Of a stretch of DNA of 64,000 bases, positions 52,688 through 62,304 are shown one piece after another. The stretch comes from an uncultured Bacteroidales bacterium. GTDB taxonomy: Bacteria; Bacteroidota; Bacteroidia; Bacteroidales; Paludibacteraceae. How positions within the stretch are numbered: the stretch's first letter is position 1; each line of letters begins with the position of its first letter. The position numbers and the translations under genes are program-made. The stretch is from positions 1-64,000 of the forward strand of contig CAMUYI010000002.1 of assembly GCA_947164985.1 (NCBI GenBank), in the 5' to 3' direction. The notes beneath the pieces were generated by a model. That model made no database searches. It was given only the letters and a program-made list of their open reading frames with translations, and had not been told where the DNA came from.

Positions 52688-53464
52688 ATGAAAGTTGTGA
52701 TAATAGCTGCAGGGTACGCGACGAGATTGTACCCATTGACATTGAATACGTCGAAACCCCTGTTGCCGATAGGGGATAGCACGATATTGGGATTGTTGCT
52801 GCGGGAAGTGAAGAGCATTCCGGAGATTTCGGAATATGTGATTGTGTCGAACCATAAGTTCATTGACCAGTTCAATAACTGGGTCGCAACGCAAGAATGG
52901 CCGTGCAAGGTAACAGTAGTGGATGATGGAACGGAGACGAATGAGACGCGACTGGGTGCTGTGCGAGATCTACTGTTGGCGGTGGAGCAACGTGCAATAA
53001 TTGAAGATATATTGGTGTTGGCTGCGGATAATCTGATTGAGTTCTCGTTAGCGGATTTTGTGGCATACGCACAAGCAAAACATTCCAGTTGCATCATGTA
53101 TCACGAGGAACCGTCGATTGAGAAACTGCAACGAACAGGAGTGGTGACGCTGGATGCGGATAGTCGTGTGCTGGACTTGCAGGAGAAACCGCAAGTGCCG
53201 AATACGCACAATGCCGTACCTCCGTTCTATTACTATGTAGCGCAAGATCTGCCGTTGATTCGCGAGTGCATTGAGCAAGGTGGCGCAACCGATGCTCCGG
53301 GTAACTTGGCGCAGTATATCTACCGGCATTCGGTGCTGCATGCATGGCACATGAATGGAGGACGAGTAGATATCGGGAATTTGGAAACGTATATGAAAAT
53401 TGCAAATTCATGTAAAATGAAGAATTCAGAGGAGTGTTTTCCGAATAGAAGAGCACAAAGGTGA
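52688..53464 (+). CDS. sugar-1-phosphate nucleotidyltransferase
   Basis: A 258-residue nucleotidyltransferase with the GT-A-like fold: VVIIAAGYATRLYPLTLNTSKPLLPIG at the N terminus is the nucleotide site, LVLAADNLIEFSLADFVAY the metal site. Short for the RmlA class. It probably activates the sugar phosphate formed by the preceding kinase. It starts 1 bp after that gene. Confidence 0.88.
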   Translation: MKVVIIAAGYATRLYPLTLNTSKPLLPIGDSTILGLLLREVKSIPEISEYVIVSNHKFIDQFNNWVATQEWPCKVTVVDDGTETNETRLGAVRDLLLAVEQRAIIEDILVLAADNLIEFSLADFVAYAQAKHSSCIMYHEEPSIEKLQRTGVVTLDADSRVLDLQEKPQVPNTHNAVPPFYYYVAQDLPLIRECIEQGGATDAPGNLAQYIYRHSVLHAWHMNGGRVDIGNLETYMKIANSCKMKNSEECFPNRRAQR

Positions 53465-53540
53465 GTCGTATACTACAAATCATATGAATTCTAGAATAAG
53501 GTATAAAGAGATAGTATAAAGAACAAAGTATAGATAATTA

Positions 53541-54515
53541 ATGAATAAGTTAAATGATGTGATATTTGCAAGGTGTCTTGCTGTATTCTCTCTAGTAATA
53601 TGGCACACATCATGTATCTATACAGGATGGGGGGATTGTGTTTCTTCACCCGTGGATTCATTTTACCAAAAAATGTTTGGATGTCTCATTCCATATGCTA
53701 ATATGCCACTCTTTACTTTTTTGGCAGGTTATCTTTTTAGGTATCAATATGTAAACCGAAAATACTCAGATGGAAAATTGTTTGTTAAAAACAAGGTACG
53801 CCGTTTATTAATACCATACATCCTATTAGGCACAGCTGCCGTTTATTTACAATATGGATGTTCAAATCAATTAAGTGAGGTTTTCTATGGAGCTCCTAAC
53901 CATCTTTGGTTCTGTTTAATGTTGTTTTATTGTTACGTTATTTGTTGGGTTTTGGAGTCAAGATCGTTACGATGGGTTAATATATGTTTTGCAGTAATAA
54001 GTTTAGGCATTATTAGTAGATTTAGTGATTGGGGAGTATTATACCATGCCTATCATATACCTCTTGGAATTGAAATCGCTGCATACTTCTATTTTTACTT
54101 CTTCTTAGGTTACCTATGTTTTGATGCAAGAAAGAATCTTTTTGCCCATTGGAAGCATATTGCGGTCTATGTCATGTTATACGTAGTTGTAAGGGATCAT
54201 ATAATTCGTGCTGTTGATTATATCTTTCTTGTTATGACGATTTCATACCTTATAAGTCGTGTGTTAAGTCGTTACAAGGGTATATGGAATGGTTTTGAAA
54301 AAGTGGCTACGTGTAGTTTTGGAATATACGTAATTCATCATATAATTTTATGGAACGTTGTACACTATCCGGGCATCGCAGCATATTCGATACCTATATT
54401 AGAAGAACATTATATAATAGCCCCTATAATTCTATGTATTGCGGTATTCTTTATATGTTTTTTAATTACATATGGGCTGCTTAAAAGTAAAACCGGAAAA
54501 TTCCTTTTGGGTTAA
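53541..54515 (+). CDS. membrane acyltransferase, family 3
   Basis: A 324-residue polytopic protein: FARCLAVFSLVIWHTSCI with the family His, PLFTFLAGYLFRYQY, and nine to ten hydrophobic segments. It would acetylate the surface polymer. This gene and the next are clearly AT-rich with different codon use from the kinase and nucleotidyltransferase before them, which suggests a separate origin. Confidence 0.85.
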   Translation: MNKLNDVIFARCLAVFSLVIWHTSCIYTGWGDCVSSPVDSFYQKMFGCLIPYANMPLFTFLAGYLFRYQYVNRKYSDGKLFVKNKVRRLLIPYILLGTAAVYLQYGCSNQLSEVFYGAPNHLWFCLMLFYCYVICWVLESRSLRWVNICFAVISLGIISRFSDWGVLYHAYHIPLGIEIAAYFYFYFFLGYLCFDARKNLFAHWKHIAVYVMLYVVVRDHIIRAVDYIFLVMTISYLISRVLSRYKGIWNGFEKVATCSFGIYVIHHIILWNVVHYPGIAAYSIPILEEHYIIAPIILCIAVFFICFLITYGLLKSKTGKFLLG

Positions 54516-54569
54516 AAGGATATTTGTAGAATAGTTGTTTTAATCTATATTTTAATAATCAAGTAAACA

Positions 54570-55496
54570 ATGAAACGAAGTAAATTTTACTATCTAACAC
54601 ATCCCTCCATAGGCATTCCTGCTTTGCTAGCCAAATTGTCGGACAAATATGCATTAAAGCAGCAATGGAAATCAAGAAGAGGGACCGACTTGGATTTGAA
54701 ACATCCTAATAAACTTTCAGAGAAATTACAGTGGCTCAAACTATATGATCGTAAATCTCTCTATACAACATTGGTTGATAAATATAGAGCTAAATTATGG
54801 TTGGAGGAGAGTTTTGGATGTGAACATATTATTCCCACGTTGTCTGTGTATCAAAATGCATATGATATCGATATCACAGCCCTTCCTAAATCATTTGTGT
54901 TGAAATGCAATCATGATAGCGGAAGTGTGTTTATATGCCATGATAAATCGAAGGACGTATATCTGGATAAGCATATGCATGCCTATAAATTGGAGCAAGT
55001 TAAACAGATGCTTAATGACGCATTGGGTAAAAATTATTGGCGTAATTCAATGGAATGGCCATATAAAAATGTTAAGCCTTGTATAATATGCGAAAAAATA
55101 ATGCTTCAATCGGACGGGACATTACCTAATGACTATAAATTGTTCTATATAAACGGTGTGTTTGAATTTGCATACGTTTCATATGACAGAGAAGGAGTGA
55201 ACGATCGATGCACATATGATAGAGAATGGAAACGTCTCCCGTTTGTTTATGTAGAGGAGTGGACTTATAATGATAAGATGAATGCATCTGACGTACCATG
55301 CCCTGCATCGTTTAAAGACATGTTAGAGTATGGAGAAAAGATAGCAAAACACTTTAAATTTGTGCGAGTTGACTTTTATGATGTGGATGGAAAAATGTAT
55401 TTTGGAGAGATTACTCCATTCCATAGCGGCGGATTTAGTAAGTTCTTCCCAGAGAAATATGATGATATATATGGAGAGAAATTAAAATTAGATTGA
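54570..55496 (+). CDS. TupA-like ATP-grasp protein, second copy
   Basis: A 308-residue paralogue of the 33784-34725 protein: NKLSEKLQWLKLYDRKSLYTTLVDKYRAK, LPKSFVLKCNHDSGSVFICHDKS, PCIICEKIM and FKFVRVDFYDVDGKMYFGEITPFHSGG. The family is associated with amide formation in surface polymers. It directly precedes a PLP enzyme and HAD phosphatase that may provide an amine, so it may join that amine to a uronic acid. Confidence 0.85.
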   Translation: MKRSKFYYLTHPSIGIPALLAKLSDKYALKQQWKSRRGTDLDLKHPNKLSEKLQWLKLYDRKSLYTTLVDKYRAKLWLEESFGCEHIIPTLSVYQNAYDIDITALPKSFVLKCNHDSGSVFICHDKSKDVYLDKHMHAYKLEQVKQMLNDALGKNYWRNSMEWPYKNVKPCIICEKIMLQSDGTLPNDYKLFYINGVFEFAYVSYDREGVNDRCTYDREWKRLPFVYVEEWTYNDKMNASDVPCPASFKDMLEYGEKIAKHFKFVRVDFYDVDGKMYFGEITPFHSGGFSKFFPEKYDDIYGEKLKLD

Positions 55497-55497
55497 T

Positions 55498-56625
55498 ATG
55501 AAGTTTCCTAATAAATATTTGCGTAATTTGAAGCCATATAAGTTGGCTTCGCATAAGATTTGGTCTGTAGCACCGGAACAGCGTGCAGAGGTGTTGAAGT
55601 TAGATTGGAATGAATCGACCATTGCTCCGTCTCCGTTAGTAGCAGAACGAGTACATGCCTTGCTGGAGCAGCCATCGTTCTTTAATCTCTATCCGGCTAC
55701 GCATAATGAGGAGTTGCTGGGATTGTTGGCAAAGTATGTAGGTTTGCCGACAGAGAATATCCAGTACTTCGGTAGTTCGGATGTGCTGCATGAGTATATC
55801 TGCAAAGCCTTTATCAGTGTTGGAGATCCAGTGATGATATTAGCTCCGTCGTATGATAACTTCCGTCTGACGTGTCAGGCCAATGGAGCGGATGTGTATT
55901 TCTCGTATTACAAGGATGATTTTACGTTCGATGCAGAGCATTTCGAAAATGACATCATTACGCGTGAACCGGCAGTGGTATATATCTGCAATCCGAATAA
56001 CCCAACCGGCAATGTGCATACGAAGGAATATATTGAGCACTTGTTAGTCGAATATCCAGATACATTATTCTTGGTGGACGAGGCGTATTATGAGTTCGCA
56101 GGGATTACCTGTAAGGACTTAGTGATGAAATATGATAACTTGCTTATTTCGCGTACGATGTCTAAAGCATTCGGTTTGGCAAACTTCCGCGTGGGCTATC
56201 TGATTGCATCGAAGGATAATGTGCAGTTTATCAATAAGATTCGTAATCCGAAGAACCTGAGTACGTTTGCGCAGGTAGCCGCTTGTGCCGCATTGGAAGA
56301 TACGGACTATATGTGGCAATATGTGGATGAGGTGCATAAGGGACAAGCGTATTTCGCTGAGACCAGCAAAAAATGGAAGGACGAAATGACAGTCCATCCG
56401 AGTCACGGTAACTTTATGTTGGTGGAGTTTAAAAGTTATGAATCAAAGATAGCGTTGCTAAATTATTTGGCAGAGAATAATATCTTCGTCCGCGACACCA
56501 CACAAGCACCGAGTGTGCGGAATTGCTTCCGTATCACAATAGGGACAAAAGAACAGATGGCGCATGTTATAGACGTGATGGGGCTTTATTATGGCAAAAG
56601 AAAAAGAGAAAATAGCATTATTTGA
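55498..56625 (+). CDS. HisC-like PLP enzyme (aminotransferase or phosphoserine decarboxylase type)
   Basis: A 375-residue fold-type I PLP enzyme: KLDWNESTIAPSPLV, YFGSSDVLHEYICKAFIS, YICNPNNPTGNVHTKEYIEHLL, LFLVDEAYYEFAG and SRTMSKAFGLANFRVGYLIAS (PLP lysine). It resembles HisC, but as I recall related enzymes in the Campylobacter jejuni capsule locus (Cj1436/Cj1437 types) decarboxylate serine phosphate or aminate dihydroxyacetone phosphate. The HAD phosphatase overlapping its end supports that use over histidine synthesis. Confidence 0.82.
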   Translation: MKFPNKYLRNLKPYKLASHKIWSVAPEQRAEVLKLDWNESTIAPSPLVAERVHALLEQPSFFNLYPATHNEELLGLLAKYVGLPTENIQYFGSSDVLHEYICKAFISVGDPVMILAPSYDNFRLTCQANGADVYFSYYKDDFTFDAEHFENDIITREPAVVYICNPNNPTGNVHTKEYIEHLLVEYPDTLFLVDEAYYEFAGITCKDLVMKYDNLLISRTMSKAFGLANFRVGYLIASKDNVQFINKIRNPKNLSTFAQVAACAALEDTDYMWQYVDEVHKGQAYFAETSKKWKDEMTVHPSHGNFMLVEFKSYESKIALLNYLAENNIFVRDTTQAPSVRNCFRITIGTKEQMAHVIDVMGLYYGKRKRENSII

Positions 56626-57241
56626 TTTTTGTGAAACTATAGTATCATTTCAATCTGCCGATAGGTATGTAAAGTTTGTAGTAGAGAACTATGCAACTCC
56701 TGTTGTCAGATTTCGCCATAGATTGTATGTTCTGCAAGACAAACTGCATTTACTAAGAAGACTAAATAAGTATTGTAATACGCACTTTGTAACAAAGGAG
56801 CTTCTTTTGAAGCAATTAAAAGGAGTAAAATTCGAAGTAATGGATCTTGCTGCTCAAGAATACTATAATAAGGTTATTCGTCCAAACTTGATTTCTGTAA
56901 CCATTACAGAACTCAAGCGCTTGCAAAAAGAGGGATATAGGATAGTAATTGTAAGTGCTGGTTATGACATATACATAAAATACTTTGCAAAAGAATTTGG
57001 AATAAAAGCAGATGACGTACATGCTAACCAACTCCTTTTCAAAGATCAAAAATTTTGTGGGAAATATGAAAAAGACTGCATAGGCGACGTGAAAGTTGAG
57101 ATCCTGAATGTGAATTTCAGAAATGAGGATGTTTATGCGGTGGCATATACTGATTCAGAGAGCGACTTGCCTATGTTAAATTGGGCAGATGAAGGATATT
57201 GGGTTAAGAGAAATGCAAATGGTTTTGAAATAATACAATAA
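56591..57241 (+). CDS. HAD-IB phosphatase (Cj1435-like)
   Basis: A 216-residue phosphoserine-phosphatase-like enzyme. The motif I ALFDFCETIVSFQSADRYVKF is the distinctive form I recall from the Cj1435 type; IVIVSAGYDIYIKYFA is motif II and YTDSESDLPML motif IV. It probably removes phosphate from ethanolamine phosphate or serinol phosphate. Its start lies 35 bp inside the PLP gene, which supports a joint pathway. AT-rich. Confidence 0.85.
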   Translation: MAKEKEKIALFDFCETIVSFQSADRYVKFVVENYATPVVRFRHRLYVLQDKLHLLRRLNKYCNTHFVTKELLLKQLKGVKFEVMDLAAQEYYNKVIRPNLISVTITELKRLQKEGYRIVIVSAGYDIYIKYFAKEFGIKADDVHANQLLFKDQKFCGKYEKDCIGDVKVEILNVNFRNEDVYAVAYTDSESDLPMLNWADEGYWVKRNANGFEIIQ

Positions 57242-57249
57242 TACGAACA

Positions 57250-58149
57250 ATGAAGCAATTCGTAGTATATACGGTTCAGACTGGTGGCTATGACACGGTG
57301 CAGCAACCATTAGTGTTAGACGAACGGTTTGACTATGTCCTTTTTACGGATGTTGTGACGGAACCGAAGAATGGAATATGGAATGTCCGTCCGATTCCGT
57401 ACGAGAATGCAGATCAAACCAGGCTTAGTCGTTATCCGAAGATGCATCCGAATGAGTTGTTGGCCGAGTATGCAGCGTCATTATATATTGATGCCAATGT
57501 GCAGATAATCGGGCGACGGATATATGATAGAGTGGTGGAATGTTATGAACAAGGCATCGATTGGGCAGGAATACAACATCCATTCCGTGATTGTATATAT
57601 GATGAGGCATATGTGATTTACGGATTGGATACAGAAGCGAATATATTCCGGTGGTGTCATCGCTTGCGCCAGGAATGCTATCCGCGGCATCGGGGATTGA
57701 ATGAGAATAATATCATCTTCCGGACGCATAATGATGAGGTAAAGGAAGTGGATACGATGTGGTGGAGTTTATATGAGGAGTACACTCGACGTGACCAGCT
57801 GACGCTATATTATGTGCTCTGGAAGAATCCCGCGCTAAAGACGGATTTATTGCTTCCGGCTGGAGAGTCGTCATTGAACTCCGATACGGTGACAGTAACG
57901 AAGCATCAAAAGTCTGCTAAGAAAGCCGGACGACGCGGTGTAAAAGAATCATTCTGGGAGCATGCTCGTTGTCGTTGCCGAAATGGAATGGAAGAAAAAG
58001 CAGAGGCATTTCGGGAATTCCATTATTGGTTATATGGACTGAATCCGATTGTAGCAAAGGTATTGCTACATCTGTGGGGAGTTTATGCAATAGTGGTATA
58101 TGGGATATTAATCAAATACCGAGCATACAAAAGACACCGAAATAGTTAA
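57250..58149 (+). CDS. DUF616-type (TOD1/MUCI70-like) glycosyltransferase-related protein
   Basis: A 299-residue protein: VVYTVQTGGYDTVQQPLVLDERFDYVLFTD, QTRLSRYPKMHPNELL, YAASLYIDANVQI and HPFRDCIYDEA are the pattern of DUF616, which is related to glycosyltransferases. The SLYIDANVQI segment would be the acidic donor site. A hydrophobic stretch near the C terminus (about 260-285) may anchor it. Confidence 0.82.
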   Translation: MKQFVVYTVQTGGYDTVQQPLVLDERFDYVLFTDVVTEPKNGIWNVRPIPYENADQTRLSRYPKMHPNELLAEYAASLYIDANVQIIGRRIYDRVVECYEQGIDWAGIQHPFRDCIYDEAYVIYGLDTEANIFRWCHRLRQECYPRHRGLNENNIIFRTHNDEVKEVDTMWWSLYEEYTRRDQLTLYYVLWKNPALKTDLLLPAGESSLNSDTVTVTKHQKSAKKAGRRGVKESFWEHARCRCRNGMEEKAEAFREFHYWLYGLNPIVAKVLLHLWGVYAIVVYGILIKYRAYKRHRNS

Positions 58150-58174
58150 TAGTAAAGAGTGAAATGTGAAGAGT

Positions 58175-59125
58175 ATGAAGAACGATAATAAAATTATGAT
58201 TTCTGTAGTGATCCCATCTTACAATCGCGCAGAAACGGTGGGGCAGACGATTGATAGCATCCTTGCGCAGAAAGTGGATGCTGATGTGGAGATTGTAATA
58301 GGTGATGATTGCAGTACGGACAATGCGCGAGAGGTGTTGCTCAGATACAAGGAGCAGTATCCGGATGTGATACGGCTGTTATTCCATGAGAAGAACATGG
58401 GGTTGGGTGCAAACTGGGCTACGTGTGTGAAGGCTTGTCGCGGTAAATATATCTGCAATTGTGACAATGATGACTATTGGCATAATGAGCATAAGCTGCA
58501 GATCCAGCTCGATTATATGGAATCCCATCCGGAGAGCAATATCTGCATCACCAATCACCGAACATTGAATAGAACGACCGGTGAAACCAAAGAGTGCAAA
58601 GCAATCATCGATCATAGTGATATTCAGAAATCCATGTGGGGCGGGTGCATGTTCTGCAATGCAACGATTATGTACCGTGCGGACTTTTTGAGGTCTCATC
58701 TCAATCTGGATGAGTTTATCGAGCGTCGGTTCTCATTACAGGATTGGCCGGCATGGGTGATTCTCACTGCTCATACAGATATTGATGAGTTGCCGGAATC
58801 AACAGCCACATGGTGCACAGAGACAGTAAGTATCACTCGACCGGATTCGGTAGAGCGTTTTGCTAAACGGCTAGAAGAAGATAGAAAAGTGTGTAAGTAC
58901 TTGGGAGAATTGTTCCCAGAGAAATTCCCATATACTGATGAGATGTGGGAGAACTTTGCAAGCGGACGACTGATGGCTAAGGCTTTTGATGTTGGAGATT
59001 ATGAATCTGCGAAGAAGTATGGGAGAATTTATAAAGGAGAGGATGGTATTAAGAGGTTTTGTTCTCGATCTCGATTGCTTTTCGAGATATGGAGATTTCT
59101 AAAGAAAGTAAGAAGTAAAAGGTAA
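58175..59125 (+). CDS. family 2 glycosyltransferase
   Basis: About 316 residues: ISVVIPSYNRAETVGQTIDSIL, DVEIVIGDDCSTDNAREVLL, YICNCDNDDYWHNEHKLQIQLDYM. The start is set to the ATG at 58175 because the longer frame begins with GTG inside a period-7 stretch (58146-58174). Similar in type to the enzyme at 38294. Confidence 0.9.
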   Translation: MKNDNKIMISVVIPSYNRAETVGQTIDSILAQKVDADVEIVIGDDCSTDNAREVLLRYKEQYPDVIRLLFHEKNMGLGANWATCVKACRGKYICNCDNDDYWHNEHKLQIQLDYMESHPESNICITNHRTLNRTTGETKECKAIIDHSDIQKSMWGGCMFCNATIMYRADFLRSHLNLDEFIERRFSLQDWPAWVILTAHTDIDELPESTATWCTETVSITRPDSVERFAKRLEEDRKVCKYLGELFPEKFPYTDEMWENFASGRLMAKAFDVGDYESAKKYGRIYKGEDGIKRFCSRSRLLFEIWRFLKKVRSKR

Positions 59126-59129
59126 GATT

Positions 59130-59861
59130 ATGATACCTAAAATAATACACTATTGTTGGTTTGGCGGAAAGCCATTACCAGAATTAGCGCAAAAATGCAT
59201 AGAGAGTTGGAAGAAGTATCTTCCGGATTACGAATTGCGCTTATGGAACGAAGAAACATTTGATCTCGATATGTATCCGTATGCTCGTGAGGCATATGAT
59301 AATCGTAAGTTCGCTTTTGTAACAGATGTGGTCCGGTTATGGGCGTTGGAGAAGTTCGGAGGCGTATATATGGATACGGATGTGGAGATACTGCGTCCAT
59401 TGGGAGAATTGATGGAGCTTCCGGCATTCACGGGCTATGAAGCCAGTATGGCAAATGCACCGGTTACCGGTTTGATGGCATCCGCACCCCATGGCGTGTG
59501 GGTAAAAGAACAATTGGCGTACTATGAGGGGAAGCATTTCATCAATCCGGACGGAACGTTGGATCTAACTCCCAATACGGTGCCTATAGCGAATATCATG
59601 ACTGCCGGTGGGTTCGTGATTGATGGTAAGTACCAGGTATATAAGAACGATATGCACGTGTTCCCGGTGGATTATTTTTGTCCATTGACTTCGACGCGTG
59701 TCCTCAAACTCACGAAGAATACGTATTGTATCCATCACTTTGCAGGAAGTTGGATAGAGAAAACGAGAGGGCAGATGGTGAAGGAATGGATTATTACGCA
59801 CATCATCGGTCGTAAATTTACTGATAAAATCGTGCAATTGAAGCGAAAACTGAAATCATGA
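59130..59861 (+). CDS. GT32-like glycosyltransferase (DXD)
   Basis: A 243-residue enzyme: IPKIIHYCWFGGKPLPELAQKCI at the start, ELRLWNEETFDL and FVTDVVRLWALEKFGGVYMDTDVEILRPL with the DTD (DXD) metal site. This is the capsular-polysaccharide GT32/OCH1-like pattern. Followed by a GT2 gene with an ATGA overlap. Confidence 0.92.
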   Translation: MIPKIIHYCWFGGKPLPELAQKCIESWKKYLPDYELRLWNEETFDLDMYPYAREAYDNRKFAFVTDVVRLWALEKFGGVYMDTDVEILRPLGELMELPAFTGYEASMANAPVTGLMASAPHGVWVKEQLAYYEGKHFINPDGTLDLTPNTVPIANIMTAGGFVIDGKYQVYKNDMHVFPVDYFCPLTSTRVLKLTKNTYCIHHFAGSWIEKTRGQMVKEWIITHIIGRKFTDKIVQLKRKLKS

Positions 59862-60853
59862 ATAAGGTATCCTATTCTGTCGTCATAAGAACATTAGGTA
59901 ATACGGGGCTGAAATACAAGGCTCTGTTGGATTCGATTGCGGCACAAACGATTGCTCCGGAAGAAGTGATTGTCGCTATCCCAGAAGGATACGAATTGGA
60001 TCATACGATAGGATATGAGCGGATAGTTCGTTGTGAGAAAGGAATGGTTTCACAGCGTGCGGCAGGTATCATGGCTGCGAAGTCGGATTATATTCTCGTC
60101 GTTGATGATGATATCGAATTTGGGCCAACCATGATTGAGGAACTATATCAATATATGGTGAAGAACAATCTGAATTGTTGTTTACCTATGGATGGCTCCA
60201 ATCCCAATAAGGACGAGAACACTATTTCTCTAAAATTCTCCATCTTCCAACGTATACGTAGTGCTATTACTGGTCAAATGTTTATTAGCTATAGGAAATC
60301 CAAGTATTTGGATGTACTAACTATGGCTGCCGGTCATAAGGTGTATATCAAAAGCAATAATTTGGATACATGCTACCTTTGCACTACCGCCTGCTTCCAA
60401 TGCTTCTTCATTGATACAAAATTAGCGCAAGCAGCGCATTTCGAGGAGGAGACATGGCTGGAAGAAGGATCGTATACATCGTATGCGCATTTTGATGAGC
60501 CGGTATTTTTTAGCAAGCTTAATCGCATAGGCTTGCGGATGGCATATGCGTTACGTACCCGATATACCCATCTAGATGCAGGTGCCGGACGTGTATCGAA
60601 AGATAAGGTACATGAGAAGTCCATCCGATATTTCGCATATGCACGTAATAGAACGGTATATTGGTATCGATTTATTTATCGCTATCAAACAACATGGTAT
60701 AATAAACTGTGTGCATTATTTTGGGGACTATATTCGTTTAATAACTATACCATCTATACGATTATCATCAACCTACATCCCAAATATATTAAATCGTTGA
60801 AGTATTTATTCTTGGGATACAAAGAAGCTTTTAAACTCATAGATAATAAATAA
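59858..60853 (+). CDS. family 2 glycosyltransferase
   Basis: A 331-residue GT2 enzyme: SVVIRTLGNTGLKYKALLDSI, EEVIVAIPEGYELDHTIG, GMVSQRAAGIMAAKSDYILVVDDDIEFGPTM with a DDD metal site. It lacks the usual long C-terminal GT2 part and instead ends in a basic, aromatic region. Coupled to the preceding GT32-like gene. Confidence 0.88.
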   Translation: MNKVSYSVVIRTLGNTGLKYKALLDSIAAQTIAPEEVIVAIPEGYELDHTIGYERIVRCEKGMVSQRAAGIMAAKSDYILVVDDDIEFGPTMIEELYQYMVKNNLNCCLPMDGSNPNKDENTISLKFSIFQRIRSAITGQMFISYRKSKYLDVLTMAAGHKVYIKSNNLDTCYLCTTACFQCFFIDTKLAQAAHFEEETWLEEGSYTSYAHFDEPVFFSKLNRIGLRMAYALRTRYTHLDAGAGRVSKDKVHEKSIRYFAYARNRTVYWYRFIYRYQTTWYNKLCALFWGLYSFNNYTIYTIIINLHPKYIKSLKYLFLGYKEAFKLIDNK

Positions 60854-60864
60854 ACTGAAAAAAT

Positions 60865-61986
60865 ATGACAGTTCCTTTTCTAAGTTTACATGACGTCACG
60901 GCTATGCACGGAGAGGAGATCCGTGAAGCTGCGATGCGAGTGACTAATAGCGGATGGTATCTGCAAGGCAAAGAGAATGAACAGTTCGAACGCCATTATG
61001 CAGATTATATCGGCACAAAGCATTGTATAGGATGTGCGAACGGGTTGGACGCGCTGATATGGATATGGCGTGCATACATTGAGTTGGGCGTGATGCAACC
61101 GGGGAACGAAGTCATCGTTCCGGCTAACACGTATATCGCAACGATCCTGGGCATCACGGAGAACGGACTTGTGCCGATATGTGTGGAACCGAATCCACGG
61201 ACGCTGGAGATTGATGATTCGTTGATAGAAGCCGCCATAACGGAGCGGACGAAAGCGATTTGTATCGTGCATCTGTACGGACGGTGTGCATGTACTCAGA
61301 AAATCCTTGATTTATGCAAGAAGTATAACCTCAAACTGGTTGAAGACAACGCTCAAGCGCATGGATGTCGCTTTAATGGCAAGCGCACAGGTAGTCTTGG
61401 GGATGCTGCCGGACACTCGTTCTATCCGGGAAAGAACCTGGGTGCGCTGGGTGATGCAGGAGCGGTGACGACCAATGATCCGGAACTGGCTGCAGCGGTG
61501 CGTGCTTTGGCGAACTATGGTTCGCAACGCAAGTATGTGTTCAAATATGCGGGACGCAATAGTCGTTTGGATGAGATTCAGGCTGCTATTTTGGACGTGA
61601 AGCTCAAATACCTTGATGAAGATATCAAACGTCGTCAGGAGGTGGCTGCGTTCTATTATGAGCATATCAATAATCCGCTGATTGAACTGCCGGAACGACT
61701 GGACGATGCCCATAACGTCTACCACCTCTTCCCAATCATTGTGAAGGATGGTAAGCGCGATGACTTGCATGACTACTTGGCAGAGAAGGGGATTGGTACC
61801 GTGATCCATTATCCCATTGCGCCGCATAAGCAGGAGTGTTATGCGAAGGAGGCATGGAATGTGCCGCAGTTGTCGTTGCCCATCACGGAGATGATTGCGG
61901 ATTGCGAGTTGAGTTTGCCAATTAGTCCGTGCATGACGCAGGAGCAAGTGGAGTATGTCGTTGAGTGCCTCAACCAATTTGAGTGA
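60865..61986 (+). CDS. DegT/DnrJ-family sugar aminotransferase
   Basis: A 373-residue PLP aminotransferase of the FdtB/QdtB type: [108 protein letters not shown] (PLP lysine near residue 190). These make dTDP-3-amino-3,6-dideoxy sugars. It is the last gene of the polysaccharide locus and is followed by a terminator. Confidence 0.92.
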   Translation: MTVPFLSLHDVTAMHGEEIREAAMRVTNSGWYLQGKENEQFERHYADYIGTKHCIGCANGLDALIWIWRAYIELGVMQPGNEVIVPANTYIATILGITENGLVPICVEPNPRTLEIDDSLIEAAITERTKAICIVHLYGRCACTQKILDLCKKYNLKLVEDNAQAHGCRFNGKRTGSLGDAAGHSFYPGKNLGALGDAGAVTTNDPELAAAVRALANYGSQRKYVFKYAGRNSRLDEIQAAILDVKLKYLDEDIKRRQEVAAFYYEHINNPLIELPERLDDAHNVYHLFPIIVKDGKRDDLHDYLAEKGIGTVIHYPIAPHKQECYAKEAWNVPQLSLPITEMIADCELSLPISPCMTQEQVEYVVECLNQFE

Positions 61987-62142
61987 TCTTTGGGGCAGTC
62001 AAAAATGGCCAACAATTACTAATAAAAGTAGCAATATGCGAGCAAATTTACATTTTTTTGTCCAAATTATTTGCACATTTGATTAATTTGGAATATCGTA
62101 TTTCGGCACGCCCTTATAAATAAGGAATTCTCCGAAAGTACG

Positions 62143-62172
62143 TTCGCTCAGTTGAGCGAATAGCAAGTTTTT
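62143..62172 (+). terminator. terminator after the polysaccharide locus
   Basis: Stem TTCGCTC (62143-62149) and GAGCGAA (62154-62160), loop AGTT, and five T at 62168-62172. It lies 157 bp after the last sugar gene. The 318-bp gap also holds a near-identical pair of 20-bp segments (TAGCAA...ATGCGAGCA, about 62030 and 62182) and the next promoter, but no gene. Confidence 0.55.
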
Positions 62173-62223
62173 ATATCAAAATTAGCAAATATGCGAGCAT
62201 TTTGACAAAATTTTACTAAAAAA

Positions 62224-62256
62224 CTTGCATATTCCAAATAATTGTAGTACTTTTGC
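62224..62256 (+). promoter_or_regulatory. promoter of the DUF234 ATPase gene
   Basis: CTTG (62224-62227, in CTTGCATAT) and TACTTTTGC (62248-62256) with a 20-bp gap, giving a leader of about 40 nt. Confidence 0.8.
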
Positions 62257-62304
62257 AACCGCTATTGAATTAACGGCCATTGCAAAACTTAAAATATAGA
62301 GAAT

